From: Arthrobacter sp. | GTDB taxonomy: Bacteria > Actinomycetota > Actinomycetes > Actinomycetales > Micrococcaceae | Length of the DNA: 64,000 nucleotides | Assembly (NCBI GenBank): GCA_031277795.1 | Contig: JAITLQ010000012.1 | Coordinates: forward strand, 124,001 to 188,000 | Direction: 5' to 3' | Shown here: positions 34,122 through 43,816 of the stretch, piece after piece | How positions within the stretch are numbered: position 1 is the stretch's first letter | Layout: every line of letters begins with the position of its first letter | Notes under the pieces: generated by a model | What the model was told of the DNA's origin: nothing | The model's input: only the letters and a program-made list of their open reading frames with translations | Databases searched by the model: none | Program-made: the position numbers and the translations under genes

Positions 34122-36290
34122 TCACAGCATGCAGGAAACGCAGCCCTCGACCTCGGTGCCTTCCAGTGCCAGCTGACGCAGGCGGATGTAGTAGATCGTC
34201 TTGATCCCCTTGCGCCACGCGTAGATCTGCGCCTTGTTGATGTCGCGGGTCGTGGCGGTGTCCTTGAAGAACAAGGTCAGCGACAGGCCCTGGTCCACGT
34301 GCTGCGTGGCGGCGGCGTACGTGTCGATGATCTTCTCGTACCCGATCTCGTACGCGTCCTGGTAGTAGTCCAGGTTCTCGTTCGTCAGGTAAGGAGCCGG
34401 GTAGTAGACGCGACCGATCTTGCCTTCCTTGCGAATCTCGATCTTCGAGGCCACGGGGTGGATCGAGGAGGTCGAGTTGTTGATGTACGAGATGGAACCG
34501 GTCGGCGGCACGGCCTGCAGGTTCTGGTTGTAGATGCCGTGCTCCATGACGGAGGCCTTCAGCTCGCGCCAGTCCTCCTGCGTGGGGATGTGCACCTTGG
34601 CGAAGAGCTCGCGCACCTTCTCCGTCTCCGGGGCCCACTCGCGCTCGGTGTACTTATCGAAGAACTCGCCGGAGGCGTACTTCGAATCGGCAAAGCCATC
34701 GAACGGGCTGCCGGTCTCGATGGCCATGAGGTTCGAGACGCGCAGCGCGTGGTAGAGCACCGTGTAGAAGTAGATGTTCGTGAAGTCCAGGCCCTCCTCG
34801 GAGCCGTAGTACACGCGCTCGCGGGCCAGGTAGCCGTGGAGGTTCATCTGGCCGAGGCCGATGGCGCGGGACTTCAGGTTGCCGTCAGCCACCGAGGGGA
34901 CCGAGGAGATGTAGCTCATGTCCGAGACGGCGGAGAGCGCGCGGATGGCACCCTCGATGGAGGCGCCGAAGTCCGGCGAATCCATCGTCTTGGCGATGTT
35001 CATGGAGCCCAGGTTGCAGGAGATGTCCTTGCCGACGAACTCGTAAGACAGATCGTCCTTGAAGGTCGAGGGCGTGGAGACCTGCAGGATCTCCGAGCAC
35101 AGGTTGGACATGGTGATCTTGCCCTTGATCGGGTTGGCGCGGTTCACCGTGTCCTCGAACACGATGTACGGGTAACCCGACTCGAACTGGATCTCGGCGA
35201 GCGTCTGGAAGAACTCGCGGGCGTTGATCTTGGTCTTCTTGATGCGCTTGTCATCGACCATCTCGTAGTACTTCTCGGAGACGTTGATCTCGGAGAAGGG
35301 CACCCCGTAGACGCGCTCGACGTCGTAGGGCGAGAAGAGGTACATGTCCTCATTGGTCTTGGCCAGGTGGAACGTGATGTCCGGGATGACCACGCCGAGG
35401 GAGAGGGTCTTGATGCGGATCTTCTCGTCGGCGTTCTCGCGCTTCGTGTCGAGGAAGCGGTAGATGTCCGGGTGGTGCGCGTGCAGGTACACCGCGCCGG
35501 CGCCCTGGCGGGCACCGAGCTGGTTGGCGTAGGAGAAGGAATCCTCGAGGAGCTTCATCACGGGGATGACGCCGGAGGACTGGTTCTCGATGTGCTTGAT
35601 GGGGGCGCCGTGCTCGCGGATGTTGGTCAGCGAGAGGGCCACGCCGCCGCCGCGCTTGGAGAGCTGCAGGGCGGAGTTGATGCCGCGGGCGATGGACTCC
35701 ATGTTGTCCTCGACGCGCAGCAGGAAGCAGGAGACGAGCTCGCCGCGCTGGGCCTTGCCGGCGTTAAGGAACGTGGGGGTGGCGGGCTGGAAGCGGCCGG
35801 AGATGATCTCGTCAACGAGCAGGCGGGCCACCTTCTGGTCACCACGGGCCAGGTGCAGGGCGACCATGCACACGCGGTCCTCGAAGCGCTCGAGGTAGCG
35901 CTTCCCGTCGAACGTCTTGAGCGTGTACGAGGTGTAGAACTTGAACGCGCCAAGGAAGGTCTCGAAGCGGAACTTCTTCTTGTAGGCGAAGTCGAAGAGC
36001 TCGCGCACGAACTCGCGCGGGTACTGCTCAAGCGTCTCGGGCTCGTAGTACTTCTTCTCCACGAGGTACTCGAGCTTCTCGTCGAGGTCGTGGAAGAACA
36101 CCGTGTTGTTGTTCACGTGCTCAAGGAAGTACTGACGGGCCGCATAGCGGTCGGCGTCGAACTGAATCTTGCCGTCCGAGCCATACAGATTGAGCATGGC
36201 GTTGAGCTCGTGGTAGCCGAGACCCTGGTAGGCCTCGGGCAGTTCCTTGCCGCCGCGGCTCACGGCCGACTCTGCGAGCGAAGTGTCCAA
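34122..36290 (-). CDS. nrdE: Class Ib ribonucleotide reductase alpha subunit
   Basis: 722 residues, close to mycobacterial NrdE over its whole length. [24 protein letters not shown] (active-site cysteine), [27 protein letters not shown] and the redox-tail CVSC close to the C-terminus are all present. Reduces ribonucleoside diphosphates with NrdF, NrdI and NrdH. Two starts compete: TTG 36290 (31-bp overlap with nrdI) and GTG 36263 (4-bp GTGA overlap); the latter fits the coupling style of this genome and the N-terminus is variable in the family. Confidence 0.96.
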   Translation of the reverse strand: MDTSLAESAVSRGGKELPEAYQGLGYHELNAMLNLYGSDGKIQFDADRYAARQYFLEHVNNNTVFFHDLDEKLEYLVEKKYYEPETLEQYPREFVRELFDFAYKKKFRFETFLGAFKFYTSYTLKTFDGKRYLERFEDRVCMVALHLARGDQKVARLLVDEIISGRFQPATPTFLNAGKAQRGELVSCFLLRVEDNMESIARGINSALQLSKRGGGVALSLTNIREHGAPIKHIENQSSGVIPVMKLLEDSFSYANQLGARQGAGAVYLHAHHPDIYRFLDTKRENADEKIRIKTLSLGVVIPDITFHLAKTNEDMYLFSPYDVERVYGVPFSEINVSEKYYEMVDDKRIKKTKINAREFFQTLAEIQFESGYPYIVFEDTVNRANPIKGKITMSNLCSEILQVSTPSTFKDDLSYEFVGKDISCNLGSMNIAKTMDSPDFGASIEGAIRALSAVSDMSYISSVPSVADGNLKSRAIGLGQMNLHGYLARERVYYGSEEGLDFTNIYFYTVLYHALRVSNLMAIETGSPFDGFADSKYASGEFFDKYTEREWAPETEKVRELFAKVHIPTQEDWRELKASVMEHGIYNQNLQAVPPTGSISYINNSTSSIHPVASKIEIRKEGKIGRVYYPAPYLTNENLDYYQDAYEIGYEKIIDTYAAATQHVDQGLSLTLFFKDTATTRDINKAQIYAWRKGIKTIYYIRLRQLALEGTEVEGCVSCML

Positions 36291-36733
36291 AACTCGTCCA
36301 ATCCTTGGTTGACACGGGCCACATCCTCTGGCGTGCCCATGAGTTCAAACAGATAGAGCACCGGTACACCGAGCTTCTTGGCGATCTTGTGCGCCGCAAG
36401 GTTGTAGTTGGTGCCGAAGTTGGTATTGCCCGCCCCGATCACCCCCTGCAAGTGCTCCCGATTCTCGGGATCCCTGAGGAAGCGCAGGACCTGCGGCGGG
36501 ATGGCGTGTTCGCCCTTCTCGCCACCGTAGGTGGGCACGACCAGGACATAGTCACTGGCGCAAGCAAGCTCCGGCTCGCTGCGATGCAGCGGGATGCGTT
36601 GAGCGTCCCTGCCGAGCTTGTCGATGAATCGCTTGGTGTTCTCCGAAACGGAGGAGAAGTAGACCAAGCGCGCGTGGCTCACGAGCCGTTCGCCCTCGGG
36701 GGCGAGCGCGGCGGAGGAAGTGTCGACGCTCAT
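36260..36733 (-). CDS. nrdI: Flavodoxin-like ribonucleotide reductase maturation protein
   Basis: 157 residues. [17 protein letters not shown] is the FMN phosphate loop, [17 protein letters not shown] and [15 protein letters not shown] the flavin loops. NrdI supplies oxidant for assembling the dimanganese-tyrosyl cofactor of NrdF. ATG 36733 follows GGGAGG. Overlaps nrdE. Confidence 0.95.
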   Translation of the reverse strand: MSVDTSSAALAPEGERLVSHARLVYFSSVSENTKRFIDKLGRDAQRIPLHRSEPELACASDYVLVVPTYGGEKGEHAIPPQVLRFLRDPENREHLQGVIGAGNTNFGTNYNLAAHKIAKKLGVPVLYLFELMGTPEDVARVNQGLDEFWTLRSQSRP

Positions 36734-36775
36734 GGGCGCCTCCCCTCCCCCGCCGAGCGGGTGATGTTCACTGGT

Positions 36776-37018
36776 TCAGGCCACGGAAGCGACCTGGGCA
36801 CCCAGCTCCTCGATCTTGTCGGGGCGGAAGCCGGACCAGGAGTCGGACTCGGTGATGACCACCGGGGCCTGCATGAAGCCGAGCTCGCGGATGCGCTCCA
36901 GGGCCGCAGGATCCTGGGAGATGTCCACCTTCTTGTACTCGATACCCTTCTTATCCAGGGCACGGTAGGTGGCGTTGCACTGAACGCAGGCAGGCTTGGT
37001 GTACACCGTCACGGTCAT
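36776..37018 (-). CDS. nrdH: Glutaredoxin-like electron donor NrdH
   Basis: 80 residues: VYTKPACVQCNATYRALDKKGI carries the CxxC redox centre at residues 11-14, and SWSGFRPDKIEEL the NrdH-specific C-terminal motif. Reduces NrdE, itself reduced by thioredoxin reductase. First gene of the nrdHIE(F) operon; the ATG at 37018 is set by homology, longer frames extend into the regulatory region. Confidence 0.95.
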   Translation of the reverse strand: MTVTVYTKPACVQCNATYRALDKKGIEYKKVDISQDPAALERIRELGFMQAPVVITESDSWSGFRPDKIEELGAQVASVA

Positions 37019-37173
37019 GTCGATATCCCTTCGATCAGCGGCCACCACGGGCCACTCCTGGTGCTGGTGAAGTTCTGAGGTTGAGGCCCCACGCAGGTCC
37101 CCCGCGGGGTGTTTCGGGGCGATTCCCTCACCGGGAGTCGCGATCCGCTCAACTGGAACAAGTCTACCCCCGA

Positions 37174-37222
37174 CCACTACATCTTGTGCCCCCCCGCCTC
37201 CTTGACCCCAACATCATGTCTT
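37174..37222 (-). promoter_or_regulatory. Pair of NrdR-like boxes upstream of nrdH
   Basis: Read on the minus strand, ACAAGATGTAGTGG (complement of 37175-37188) and the weaker ACATGATGTTGGG (complement of about 37207-37219) both resemble the NrdR box acaCwAtATaTwgtgt. They are about 31-32 bp apart, three helical turns, the spacing NrdR requires. The gap 37019-37526 holds these, the palindrome at 37331 and two sequences one or two bases from TTATCCACA (37247, 37303); no coding sequence is seen. Confidence 0.6.
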
Positions 37223-37330
37223 ACACGGCTGTGGTTCTTCCACCGGAAATCCACACCCTCTGCGCCGCCGCAGCCGCAAGAAACCGCGGTTGCCGCCCCG
37301 TCATCCACAGGCTGTGCGCACCGGCGATGA

Positions 37331-37348
37331 GGCGTTGTGCACAACGCC
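37331..37348. promoter_or_regulatory. 18-bp perfect palindrome between nrdH and poxB
   Basis: GGCGTTGTGCACAACGCC is its own reverse complement. It lies 179 bp before the poxB start in the divergent promoter region; an operator for an unidentified dimeric regulator is likely. Confidence 0.55.
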
Positions 37349-37526
37349 CGCGTCGGCGTGTCTCTCCCCGACTCGGCGTGTCGCCCCGTTTGGACGAGGG
37401 GACCGACTCCTCGCGCCCAAGGTCTTGCCACGGCGCGCGCGGCGGTGAAGTCTGGTGGGGGGCGCCGAGCGCCACCCACGCGGCCCTCGGCGCAGCCCGG
37501 GCCACCAGAGAACGAGGGAGGACGCC

Positions 37527-39251
37527 ATGGGGACCGTGGCTCAGCAACTCATCGACTCGCTCGCCGCGGCTGGCGTGCAACGGATCTACGGTGTCCCGGG
37601 CGACTCGCTCAACGGGCTCACCGACGCCATCCGCACCACCAAGGGCCTCGCGTGGAGCCACGTGCGCCACGAGGAGGCGGCGGCCTTCGCGGCCGCGGCC
37701 GAGGCGGAACTGAGCGGGCGACTGGCGGTCTGCGCCGGCTCCTGCGGCCCAGGAAACCTGCACCTCATCAACGGCCTCTACGACGCGGCCCGCACCCGGG
37801 TGCCCGTCCTGGCGATCGCGGCCCACATTCCCTCGGACGAGATCGGCTCCGGCTATTTCCAAGAGACCCGCCCCCAGGAGCTCTTCCGCGAGTGCGCCGT
37901 GTATGCCGAGCTCGTCTCCGACCCGGCGCAGATGCCACGCATGCTCCGCACCGCCATGCAGGCGGCCGTGTCTCAACGCGGCGTCGCGGTGCTGGTCATC
38001 CCGGGCGATGTGGCGCTCAAAGCGGCCAGCGGTCCGGGCCTCGCGACCGCCTTCGACGCCGCGCCGCGCGTGCTTCCCTCCGAGCTGGAGCTGGAGCGCC
38101 TGGCGTCCGAGCTCAACACGGCGGGCCGCGTGACCATCCTGGCCGGGGCCGGGGCCGCCGGCGCGCACGACGAGGTCGTGGCCCTGGCCGATCGCTTGGC
38201 CGCGCCCGTTGTTCACGCCCTGCGCGGCAAGGAACACCTCGAGTGGGAGAACCCGTACGACGTCGGCATGACGGGCCTGCTTGGCTTCGCCTCCGGCTAC
38301 CGCGCCATGGAGGCGGCGCAAACGGTGCTCGTCTTGGGCAGCGACTTCCCGTACCGGCAGTTCTACCCGGACGGGGCCCGGATCGTGCAGGTGGATGTGC
38401 GCGGTGAGCAGTTGGGCCGCCGGGCCCAACTGGCGCTCGGCGTGGTCGGTGACGTCGCCTCAACGGTGACGGCCCTCCTCCCCCTCTTGGACACCGGGCG
38501 GGATCGCTCGCATCTCGAGGAGAGCACGCGCCACTACGCCAAGACCCGCGAGAAACTGGACGAACTCGCCGAGCCGGCCAAGGAGGGCAAGCCCCTGCAC
38601 CCCCAACACGTGGCGGCGAGGATCGACGCGTTGGCCGACGACGACGCCGTCTTCATCCCCGATGTCGGCTCCCCCGTGGTCTATGCGGCGCGGTACCTGC
38701 GCATGAACGGGCGACGGCGGCTGCTCGGTTCCTTCATCCACGGAAGCATGGCCAATGCCCTCCCGCACGCCATCGGCGCGGCGAGCCTGGATCCCGGGCG
38801 CCAGGTGGTGACCCTCTCCGGCGACGGCGGCCTGACCATGCTGCTCGGGGAGCTCTTCACGCTCGTGCAGTCGAAGCTTCCCGTCAAGGTGGTCGTCTTC
38901 AACAACTCCTCCCTGAACTTCGTGGAGCTGGAGATGAAGGCGGCCGGCTTCGTCACCTTCGGCACGGACCTCGAGAACCCCGATCTCGCGGCCGTGGCCC
39001 GGGCCGTGGGGTTGGCGGCCTTCAAGGTGGAGAACTCCTCGGAACTCGACGCCGCCCTCACCGCCGCCTTTGCCCACGACGGCCCGGCGCTGGTCGATGT
39101 CAGGACAGCGCGCCAGGAGTTGACCATCCCACCGAAGATCGGGCTCGAACAGGCCAAGGGCTTCGCCCTCTACGCCCTGCGCTCGGTCATGAGCGGGCGC
39201 GGGGACGAGCTCCTCGACCTCGCCTCGACCAATTGGCGCCAGCTCTTCTGA
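37527..39251 (+). CDS. poxB: Pyruvate dehydrogenase (quinone) / pyruvate oxidase
   Basis: 574 residues, thiamine-diphosphate enzyme converting pyruvate to acetate and CO2 at the membrane. VPGDSLNGLTDAI, RHEEAAAFAAAAEAELSG (catalytic glutamate), CGPGNLHLINGLYDA, and the ThDP motif GDGGLTMLLGE with NNSSLNF are present; length equals E. coli PoxB (572). The C-terminal helix could give membrane contact. GGGAGGAC precedes the ATG. Transcribed divergently from the nrd operon. Confidence 0.94.
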   Translation: MGTVAQQLIDSLAAAGVQRIYGVPGDSLNGLTDAIRTTKGLAWSHVRHEEAAAFAAAAEAELSGRLAVCAGSCGPGNLHLINGLYDAARTRVPVLAIAAHIPSDEIGSGYFQETRPQELFRECAVYAELVSDPAQMPRMLRTAMQAAVSQRGVAVLVIPGDVALKAASGPGLATAFDAAPRVLPSELELERLASELNTAGRVTILAGAGAAGAHDEVVALADRLAAPVVHALRGKEHLEWENPYDVGMTGLLGFASGYRAMEAAQTVLVLGSDFPYRQFYPDGARIVQVDVRGEQLGRRAQLALGVVGDVASTVTALLPLLDTGRDRSHLEESTRHYAKTREKLDELAEPAKEGKPLHPQHVAARIDALADDDAVFIPDVGSPVVYAARYLRMNGRRRLLGSFIHGSMANALPHAIGAASLDPGRQVVTLSGDGGLTMLLGELFTLVQSKLPVKVVVFNNSSLNFVELEMKAAGFVTFGTDLENPDLAAVARAVGLAAFKVENSSELDAALTAAFAHDGPALVDVRTARQELTIPPKIGLEQAKGFALYALRSVMSGRGDELLDLASTNWRQLF

Positions 39252-39267
39252 CCCGGCCACAACGCAG

Positions 39268-39304
39268 ACGTCGGCCCGCCCCACTCAAGGGGACGGGCCG
39301 ACGT
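39268..39304. terminator. Bidirectional terminator
   Basis: ACGTCGGCCCGCCCC and partner with one bulge, 6-base loop, between convergent poxB and rsfS. Confidence 0.8.
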
Positions 39305-39345
39305 CCGGCAGGTCACGGAGCGGCCGGCGGCCGCTCCCAACGCGC

Positions 39346-39765
39346 TCAGGCGGGCTGGGCGCCTTGCTCGGCCTCGGGCAGCTCGGCCGGCGCCTCGGAC
39401 TGCTCGATGCCGGGCAGTTCCAGGCGCGGCGAGGAGGACCACAGGCGGTCGAGGGCGTAGAACGCACGGTCCTCGGGGTGCTGAACGTGGACAACAAAGT
39501 CCCCGTAATCCAGCAGCACCCAGCGGCCGCTGCCGCGGCCCTCGCGGCGCAGGGGCAGCTCTGCGTGCTCCTCGCGCAGCGCGTCCTCGACGGCCTCGGC
39601 GATGGCCTCGACCTGGCGCTCCGAACCTCCGGAGAGGATGAGAAACACGTCGGCAATGCCGAGGCGCTCCCCCACCTCGAGGGCGAGGACGTGCTCTGCC
39701 AGCTTGTCTTGGGCGGCCTTGGCGGCGCTGAGCACGCGCTCGGCGACGATGGTTGGGACGCTCAC
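39346..39765 (-). CDS. rsfS: Ribosome silencing factor
   Basis: 139 residues of the RsfS/Iojap family, which binds ribosomal protein uL14 and blocks subunit joining in starvation. ADVFLILSGGSERQVEAIAEAVED and GRWVLLDYGDFVVHVQHPEDRAFYALDRLW are diagnostic. An extra acidic tail of about 25 residues follows the domain. Sits downstream of nadD, a widely conserved linkage. Confidence 0.95.
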   Translation of the reverse strand: MSVPTIVAERVLSAAKAAQDKLAEHVLALEVGERLGIADVFLILSGGSERQVEAIAEAVEDALREEHAELPLRREGRGSGRWVLLDYGDFVVHVQHPEDRAFYALDRLWSSSPRLELPGIEQSEAPAELPEAEQGAQPA

Positions 39766-39826
39766 GGATCTCCTTGTGGGTACTGATGGTGCGGGACGTT
39801 CGTCCCGCGAAGGGTGATGGGGTGCC

Positions 39827-41488
39827 TCAGGCGGTCAGCGCCCAGACAACGGCGGTCACGGCGACGAGCACGGAGGCCAGGACAACGACGAGCCCCCAGC
39901 GGCTGCGCTGGACACCGGCCGACTTGTACTCGAGCGGGTCGAGGCCGTGTGCGCTGCTCGCGGCGATGGGCCCGGTCGAATCCGCGGCCTCGGCCTCGGC
40001 CTCCGCCCGCGCCCTGGCCGCGGCGGCGGTGGTGGACTGCTGGGGCACCACCACGCTGACCTCTTGGGTCACGGGCGAGATGAGGCCCGTGTTCTCGAGG
40101 CGCTTCTGTGCCGCGCGATCCTCGACCTGCGCCGGCTGGGCCCGGCGCCCGCCCTTGCGGGGACGTTCCTTGGCCGGCGGCGCGGAGGGAAGGCCCAAGA
40201 GATCGGAGAACGACGTCGCGGGCGCGGCGTCGGTGGGGGCCGCCCCGGCGTCGGTCGGGGCACCTGACACCCCGGCGCTGGGGCCGGGCGTGGAGGCGGC
40301 CGGTCGCTGCCACGGCACGGGGCCGGTGGGTGTTCCCGGCGCGGGGAACTGCGCCTCGCGCTCGCCCGGCCGGCGGGCCGAGCGCGGCGGGCGCGCGGGC
40401 TCCGGCTGCGTGGCACCCGGGGTACGCGGCACGTGCGGCACCGCCGAACCCGTGGTCGGAAGGCCGAGCGCCGAAGAGAAGGACTCCTCGGGAGGGCTGG
40501 TATGGCGACGGGCGAGCGCGCGCCGCAGCGCCGCCTCGCGGGCCGCGGCCATCGCCTCGATCTCGGCCTGGGCGGCCTCGAGGGTGGGCGAGGCTCCCAG
40601 CGCCGCCTGGAGCTCGGGCGAGTGGTGCTGCCCGCCGGTACGCCGGCGGCGGTGCGAGGCGTGGTCCTCACCAGCGGCCGCCTGCTCGGCGGGAGCGGCG
40701 TTCGCCGGCGTCGGCTTCTCGGCCGTGGGGCTCGCGGTCGGGGCCGGTCCGTTGCTGGGGGCGGAGGGGCGCGGCGTCGCAGGGTTCGCCGGGGCCGAAC
40801 CGCTCGTGGGGGCCGAGGGCCGCGGGGACCCTGGTGCCGAAGGAGCCGGCCGCGCGGGCGTGGTCGGCGTGGGCCGGGGGGCGGCGGTCCGTGACGCCGC
40901 CTCGGCCGCGGCCTCCCGCGACGGCGCCGGCGTGCTCGGCCGCACCGGGGCGGAGGGGGTCGCCTCCGCCCCGGTCGGCCGGGCCGCGGCGCCGGGGATG
41001 AAGGTGTCGTCGCTCTGGTCCGCGTCCGGTGCCTCGCTGTCGACCGCCAGGCGGGCCTGCTCCGCCTGGCGGCGGAGGCGTTCCTTGCGGCGCGAAGTGT
41101 GGGCCTCGCGCCCCTGGGGCGCGGTCGGCTGGGCGACGCCGGCGGCCGGTTCCGGTCGCTCGGTGGCCTCGGCCGGGCGAGCGGCCGGCGTGGGTGGGAC
41201 GGCGGGCGCCTGAGGCGCGCTCGCCTGGGCGGCGTCGGACCGTGCGGGAGCGGGCGGCGTCGGCGCCGTGCGGGGCAGGAAGAGGGTGCCGGGGGCCGGG
41301 TCGGCCGGCCGACGCTGGCGCCGAGCCGCCTGGGAGGAGCCCTCGTCCGGAACACGCGGCGAAGCGCCCGGTCCCTGACCGGGCGCTTCGTCTGCGGCTG
41401 AGGCGGCACGGTTCTGCAGCTCCGCCTCGCGGCGGGCACGCAACTCGCGCAACTCGCGGCGGGTCAGCGGCGGCTGAGATTCCGTCAT
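39827..41488 (-). CDS. Proline/alanine-rich protein with C-terminal membrane anchor
   Basis: 553 residues. The N-terminus LTRRELRELRARREAEL is basic and helical; the long middle is disordered and rich in Pro, Ala, Ser and Arg with scattered basic patches (RRKERLRRQAEQ); one membrane helix (WGLVVVLASVLVAVTAVVWAL) ends the chain, placing the bulk in the cytoplasm. Similar low-complexity tail-anchored proteins lie between nadD and rsfS in Micrococcales; function unknown. Confidence 0.75.
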   Translation of the reverse strand: MTESQPPLTRRELRELRARREAELQNRAASAADEAPGQGPGASPRVPDEGSSQAARRQRRPADPAPGTLFLPRTAPTPPAPARSDAAQASAPQAPAVPPTPAARPAEATERPEPAAGVAQPTAPQGREAHTSRRKERLRRQAEQARLAVDSEAPDADQSDDTFIPGAAARPTGAEATPSAPVRPSTPAPSREAAAEAASRTAAPRPTPTTPARPAPSAPGSPRPSAPTSGSAPANPATPRPSAPSNGPAPTASPTAEKPTPANAAPAEQAAAGEDHASHRRRRTGGQHHSPELQAALGASPTLEAAQAEIEAMAAAREAALRRALARRHTSPPEESFSSALGLPTTGSAVPHVPRTPGATQPEPARPPRSARRPGEREAQFPAPGTPTGPVPWQRPAASTPGPSAGVSGAPTDAGAAPTDAAPATSFSDLLGLPSAPPAKERPRKGGRRAQPAQVEDRAAQKRLENTGLISPVTQEVSVVVPQQSTTAAAARARAEAEAEAADSTGPIAASSAHGLDPLEYKSAGVQRSRWGLVVVLASVLVAVTAVVWALTA

Positions 41489-41495
41489 CCTGAAA

Positions 41496-42101
41496 TCACT
41501 CCTGTGAGCTCTCCGGGTCCCGATAGAGCTCGTACTTGTTGATGTACTGAACGACCCCGTCCGGCACGAGATACCAGACCGGGTCCTGCGCGGCGACACG
41601 CCGACGGCAGTCGGTGGAGGAGATGGCCATGGCCGGGACCTCCAACAAGCTGACGTCGGAGAGGCCCATGTCACGCAGGACGTGTCCAGGCCTCGTCACG
41701 CCCACAAAGTGGGCAAGCGTCTGCAGTTCCTCGACATCCTTCCACGACATGATCTTCTCCAGGGCATCCGCGCCGGTGATAAAGAACAATTCGGCGTCAG
41801 GGCGCTGCTCGCGCAACTCCCGGAGCGTGTCGATCGTGTAGGTGAAGCCCGGGCGTTCGATGTCAACGCGTGACACCGTGAAGCGCGGGTTCGAGGCCGT
41901 GGCGATCACCGTCATGAGGTAGCGGTGTTCGGAGTCGGTCACCTCGCGGCCGTCGCCCTCCTTCTGCCAGGGCCGGCCGGTCGGAACAAACACCACCTCG
42001 TCCAGCCCGAACCTGGCGGCCACCTCGGAGGCGGCCACCAGGTGTCCGTGGTGGATGGGATCGAACGTCCCGCCCATCACGCCGATCCGGGCGCGAGGCA
42101 T
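41496..42101 (-). CDS. nadD: Nicotinate-mononucleotide adenylyltransferase
   Basis: 201 residues; [11 protein letters not shown] (nucleotidyltransferase HxGH motif), [10 protein letters not shown] and [10 protein letters not shown] are the NadD signatures. Makes deamido-NAD from nicotinate mononucleotide and ATP. Stop lies 7 bp before the membrane protein gene start. The ATG at 42101 begins the motif-proximal N-terminus. Confidence 0.96.
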   Translation of the reverse strand: MPRARIGVMGGTFDPIHHGHLVAASEVAARFGLDEVVFVPTGRPWQKEGDGREVTDSEHRYLMTVIATASNPRFTVSRVDIERPGFTYTIDTLRELREQRPDAELFFITGADALEKIMSWKDVEELQTLAHFVGVTRPGHVLRDMGLSDVSLLEVPAMAISSTDCRRRVAAQDPVWYLVPDGVVQYINKYELYRDPESSQE

Positions 42102-42112
42102 GAGCGAGAGGT

Positions 42113-42340
42113 TCAGTGCGCGGAGGGGCCGAAGGGACCGATCTGCTTGCTCGGGTCAACGACATCCGGGCCGGCCTCGTGCTTCATGCCGACGTTGGAG
42201 TACGAGCCCGTGATGAGCCACAGGACGAGGAAGAGCACCATCATGCCGCCGCCGACCACGAAGCCCCAGAAGAGGCCGTTGCCACCCTCGTGCTCGGCGG
42301 CCTCGCTGGCGAGGGTAACGGCGCTAGCCAGAACGTTCAT
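42113..42340 (-). CDS. Small single-span membrane protein
   Basis: 75 residues from ATG 42340 with GGAGAC upstream. One membrane segment (about 24-43, [20 protein letters not shown]) then a glycine/proline-rich tail. Lies 11 bp upstream of nadD. Conserved in position in related actinobacteria; no known function. Confidence 0.7.
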   Translation of the reverse strand: MNVLASAVTLASEAAEHEGGNGLFWGFVVGGGMMVLFLVLWLITGSYSNVGMKHEAGPDVVDPSKQIGPFGPSAH

Positions 42341-42423
42341 CGACTTGTCTCCTTGAGGGGTGCGCGGGGGCAGGCTGCTCCCGCAAAGTGCTTGCCACCA
42401 TCCTACCGAAGGGGCGGGCCGGC

Positions 42424-43743
42424 TCAGGCACGGACGTGGCCGTCGCCCTCCACAATCCACTGCGTCGTGGTGAGTTCGGAGAGGCCCATGGGCCCGCGGG
42501 CGTGCATCTTCTGCGTGGAGATGCCCACCTCGGCGCCCAGACCAAACTCGCCTCCGTCGGTGAAACGGGTCGAGGCGTTGATCATGACGGCCGCCGAATC
42601 GACGCCGCGGATGAACTCCTGCTGGCTCGCGATGGAGTCGGTGATGATGGCCTCGGTGTGTCCGGTGGAGTACCTCCGGATGTGCTCGAGTGCCTCGGGC
42701 AGGGAGTCGACCATGTGCACGGCCATCTGCAGATCGCCGTACTCCGTGGCCCAGTCCTCCTCGGTCGCGGGCTCGATCTCCAGCTCGGGCACGAGCGCGG
42801 CCGCGCGCTGGTCCGCGTGCAGCCTGACGCCAGCCGCGGCCAACGCCTGCATGACGGCGCGTGCTGTGTCGCTCGCCTCCGCGTGGAACAGGAGGGTCTC
42901 CGCCGCGTTGCACACGCTGGGGCGCTGCACCTTGGCGTTGAGGGCGATCTCGACGGAGCGCTGCAGGGGCGCGTCCGCGTGCAGGTACAGGTGCACATTG
43001 CCCTCGCCGGTCTGCACCACGGGGACGCGCGAGTTGCGCACGACTTCTTGGATCAGGGAGTGCCCGCCCCGGGGAACCAGAAGATCGATGAGCCCGACGG
43101 CGCGCATCATGGCCTGGGCGGCCGGGCGGCCGCCGTCGTCCACCGTCTGCACCGCGTCGGCGGGCAGGCCGGAGGCGCTCAGCGCCTCACGGATGATGGA
43201 GACGAGCACCTGGTTCGTCTCGAAGGCCGCCGAGCCGCCGCGCAGCAGCACGGTGTTGCCGCTCTTCAAGGCGATGCCGGCGATGTCGACGGTCACGTTG
43301 GGGCGCGCCTCGTAGATGACGCCGACCACGCCGAGGGGCACGCGGACCTGGCGCAGGCGCAGGCCGTTGGGCAGCGTCTGCCCGCGCACCAGCTCACCGA
43401 TGGGATCGGGCAGGGCCGCCAGCTCGAGGAGAGCGGAGCGCAGGCCCTGGATGCGCTCGGGGCTCAGGCGCAGCCGATCGAGCATGGAGGCCGAGGTGCC
43501 GGCGGCCTCGCCCCTGGCCAGGTCCTGGGCGTTGGCGGCCAGCACGCGCGCTTGCTGCGCCACGAGGGCGTCTCCGATGGCGACGAGAGCGGCATCCTTG
43601 TCCTGGCGGCGCAGGCCGGCCAGCTCGCGGGAGGCGGCGCGCGCCGCCTGCGCCCGCGACTCGACGAGGGACTCGGCCGGCTCCGGCGCCTGGGCCTGGG
43701 CGGCTGAGGCGGAGGAGGGCTGGGCGTGATCGATGCTCGTCAT
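42424..43743 (-). CDS. proA: Gamma-glutamyl phosphate reductase
   Basis: 439 residues. NVTVDIAGIALKSGNTVLLRGGSAAFETN and the catalytic cysteine in QRPSVCNAAETLLFH mark ProA, which reduces gamma-glutamyl phosphate to the semialdehyde for proline synthesis. An N-terminal 25-residue Ala/Gln-rich extension precedes the domain. proB lies 73 bp upstream on the same strand. Confidence 0.96.
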   Translation of the reverse strand: MTSIDHAQPSSASAAQAQAPEPAESLVESRAQAARAASRELAGLRRQDKDAALVAIGDALVAQQARVLAANAQDLARGEAAGTSASMLDRLRLSPERIQGLRSALLELAALPDPIGELVRGQTLPNGLRLRQVRVPLGVVGVIYEARPNVTVDIAGIALKSGNTVLLRGGSAAFETNQVLVSIIREALSASGLPADAVQTVDDGGRPAAQAMMRAVGLIDLLVPRGGHSLIQEVVRNSRVPVVQTGEGNVHLYLHADAPLQRSVEIALNAKVQRPSVCNAAETLLFHAEASDTARAVMQALAAAGVRLHADQRAAALVPELEIEPATEEDWATEYGDLQMAVHMVDSLPEALEHIRRYSTGHTEAIITDSIASQQEFIRGVDSAAVMINASTRFTDGGEFGLGAEVGISTQKMHARGPMGLSELTTTQWIVEGDGHVRA

Positions 43744-43816
43744 GCCCCCATGATAGTGATCCGCCCCGCCACCGCCGACGTCCATGACGGGCGGAGACGG
43801 GGCGGGGCGCCGGCTG

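Noticed and set aside
37247..37311. DnaA boxes before nrdH
   Set aside because: AAATCCACA and TCATCCACA are near TTATCCACA, but actinobacterial boxes favour TTGTCCACA and two near matches in 500 bp are weak evidence.
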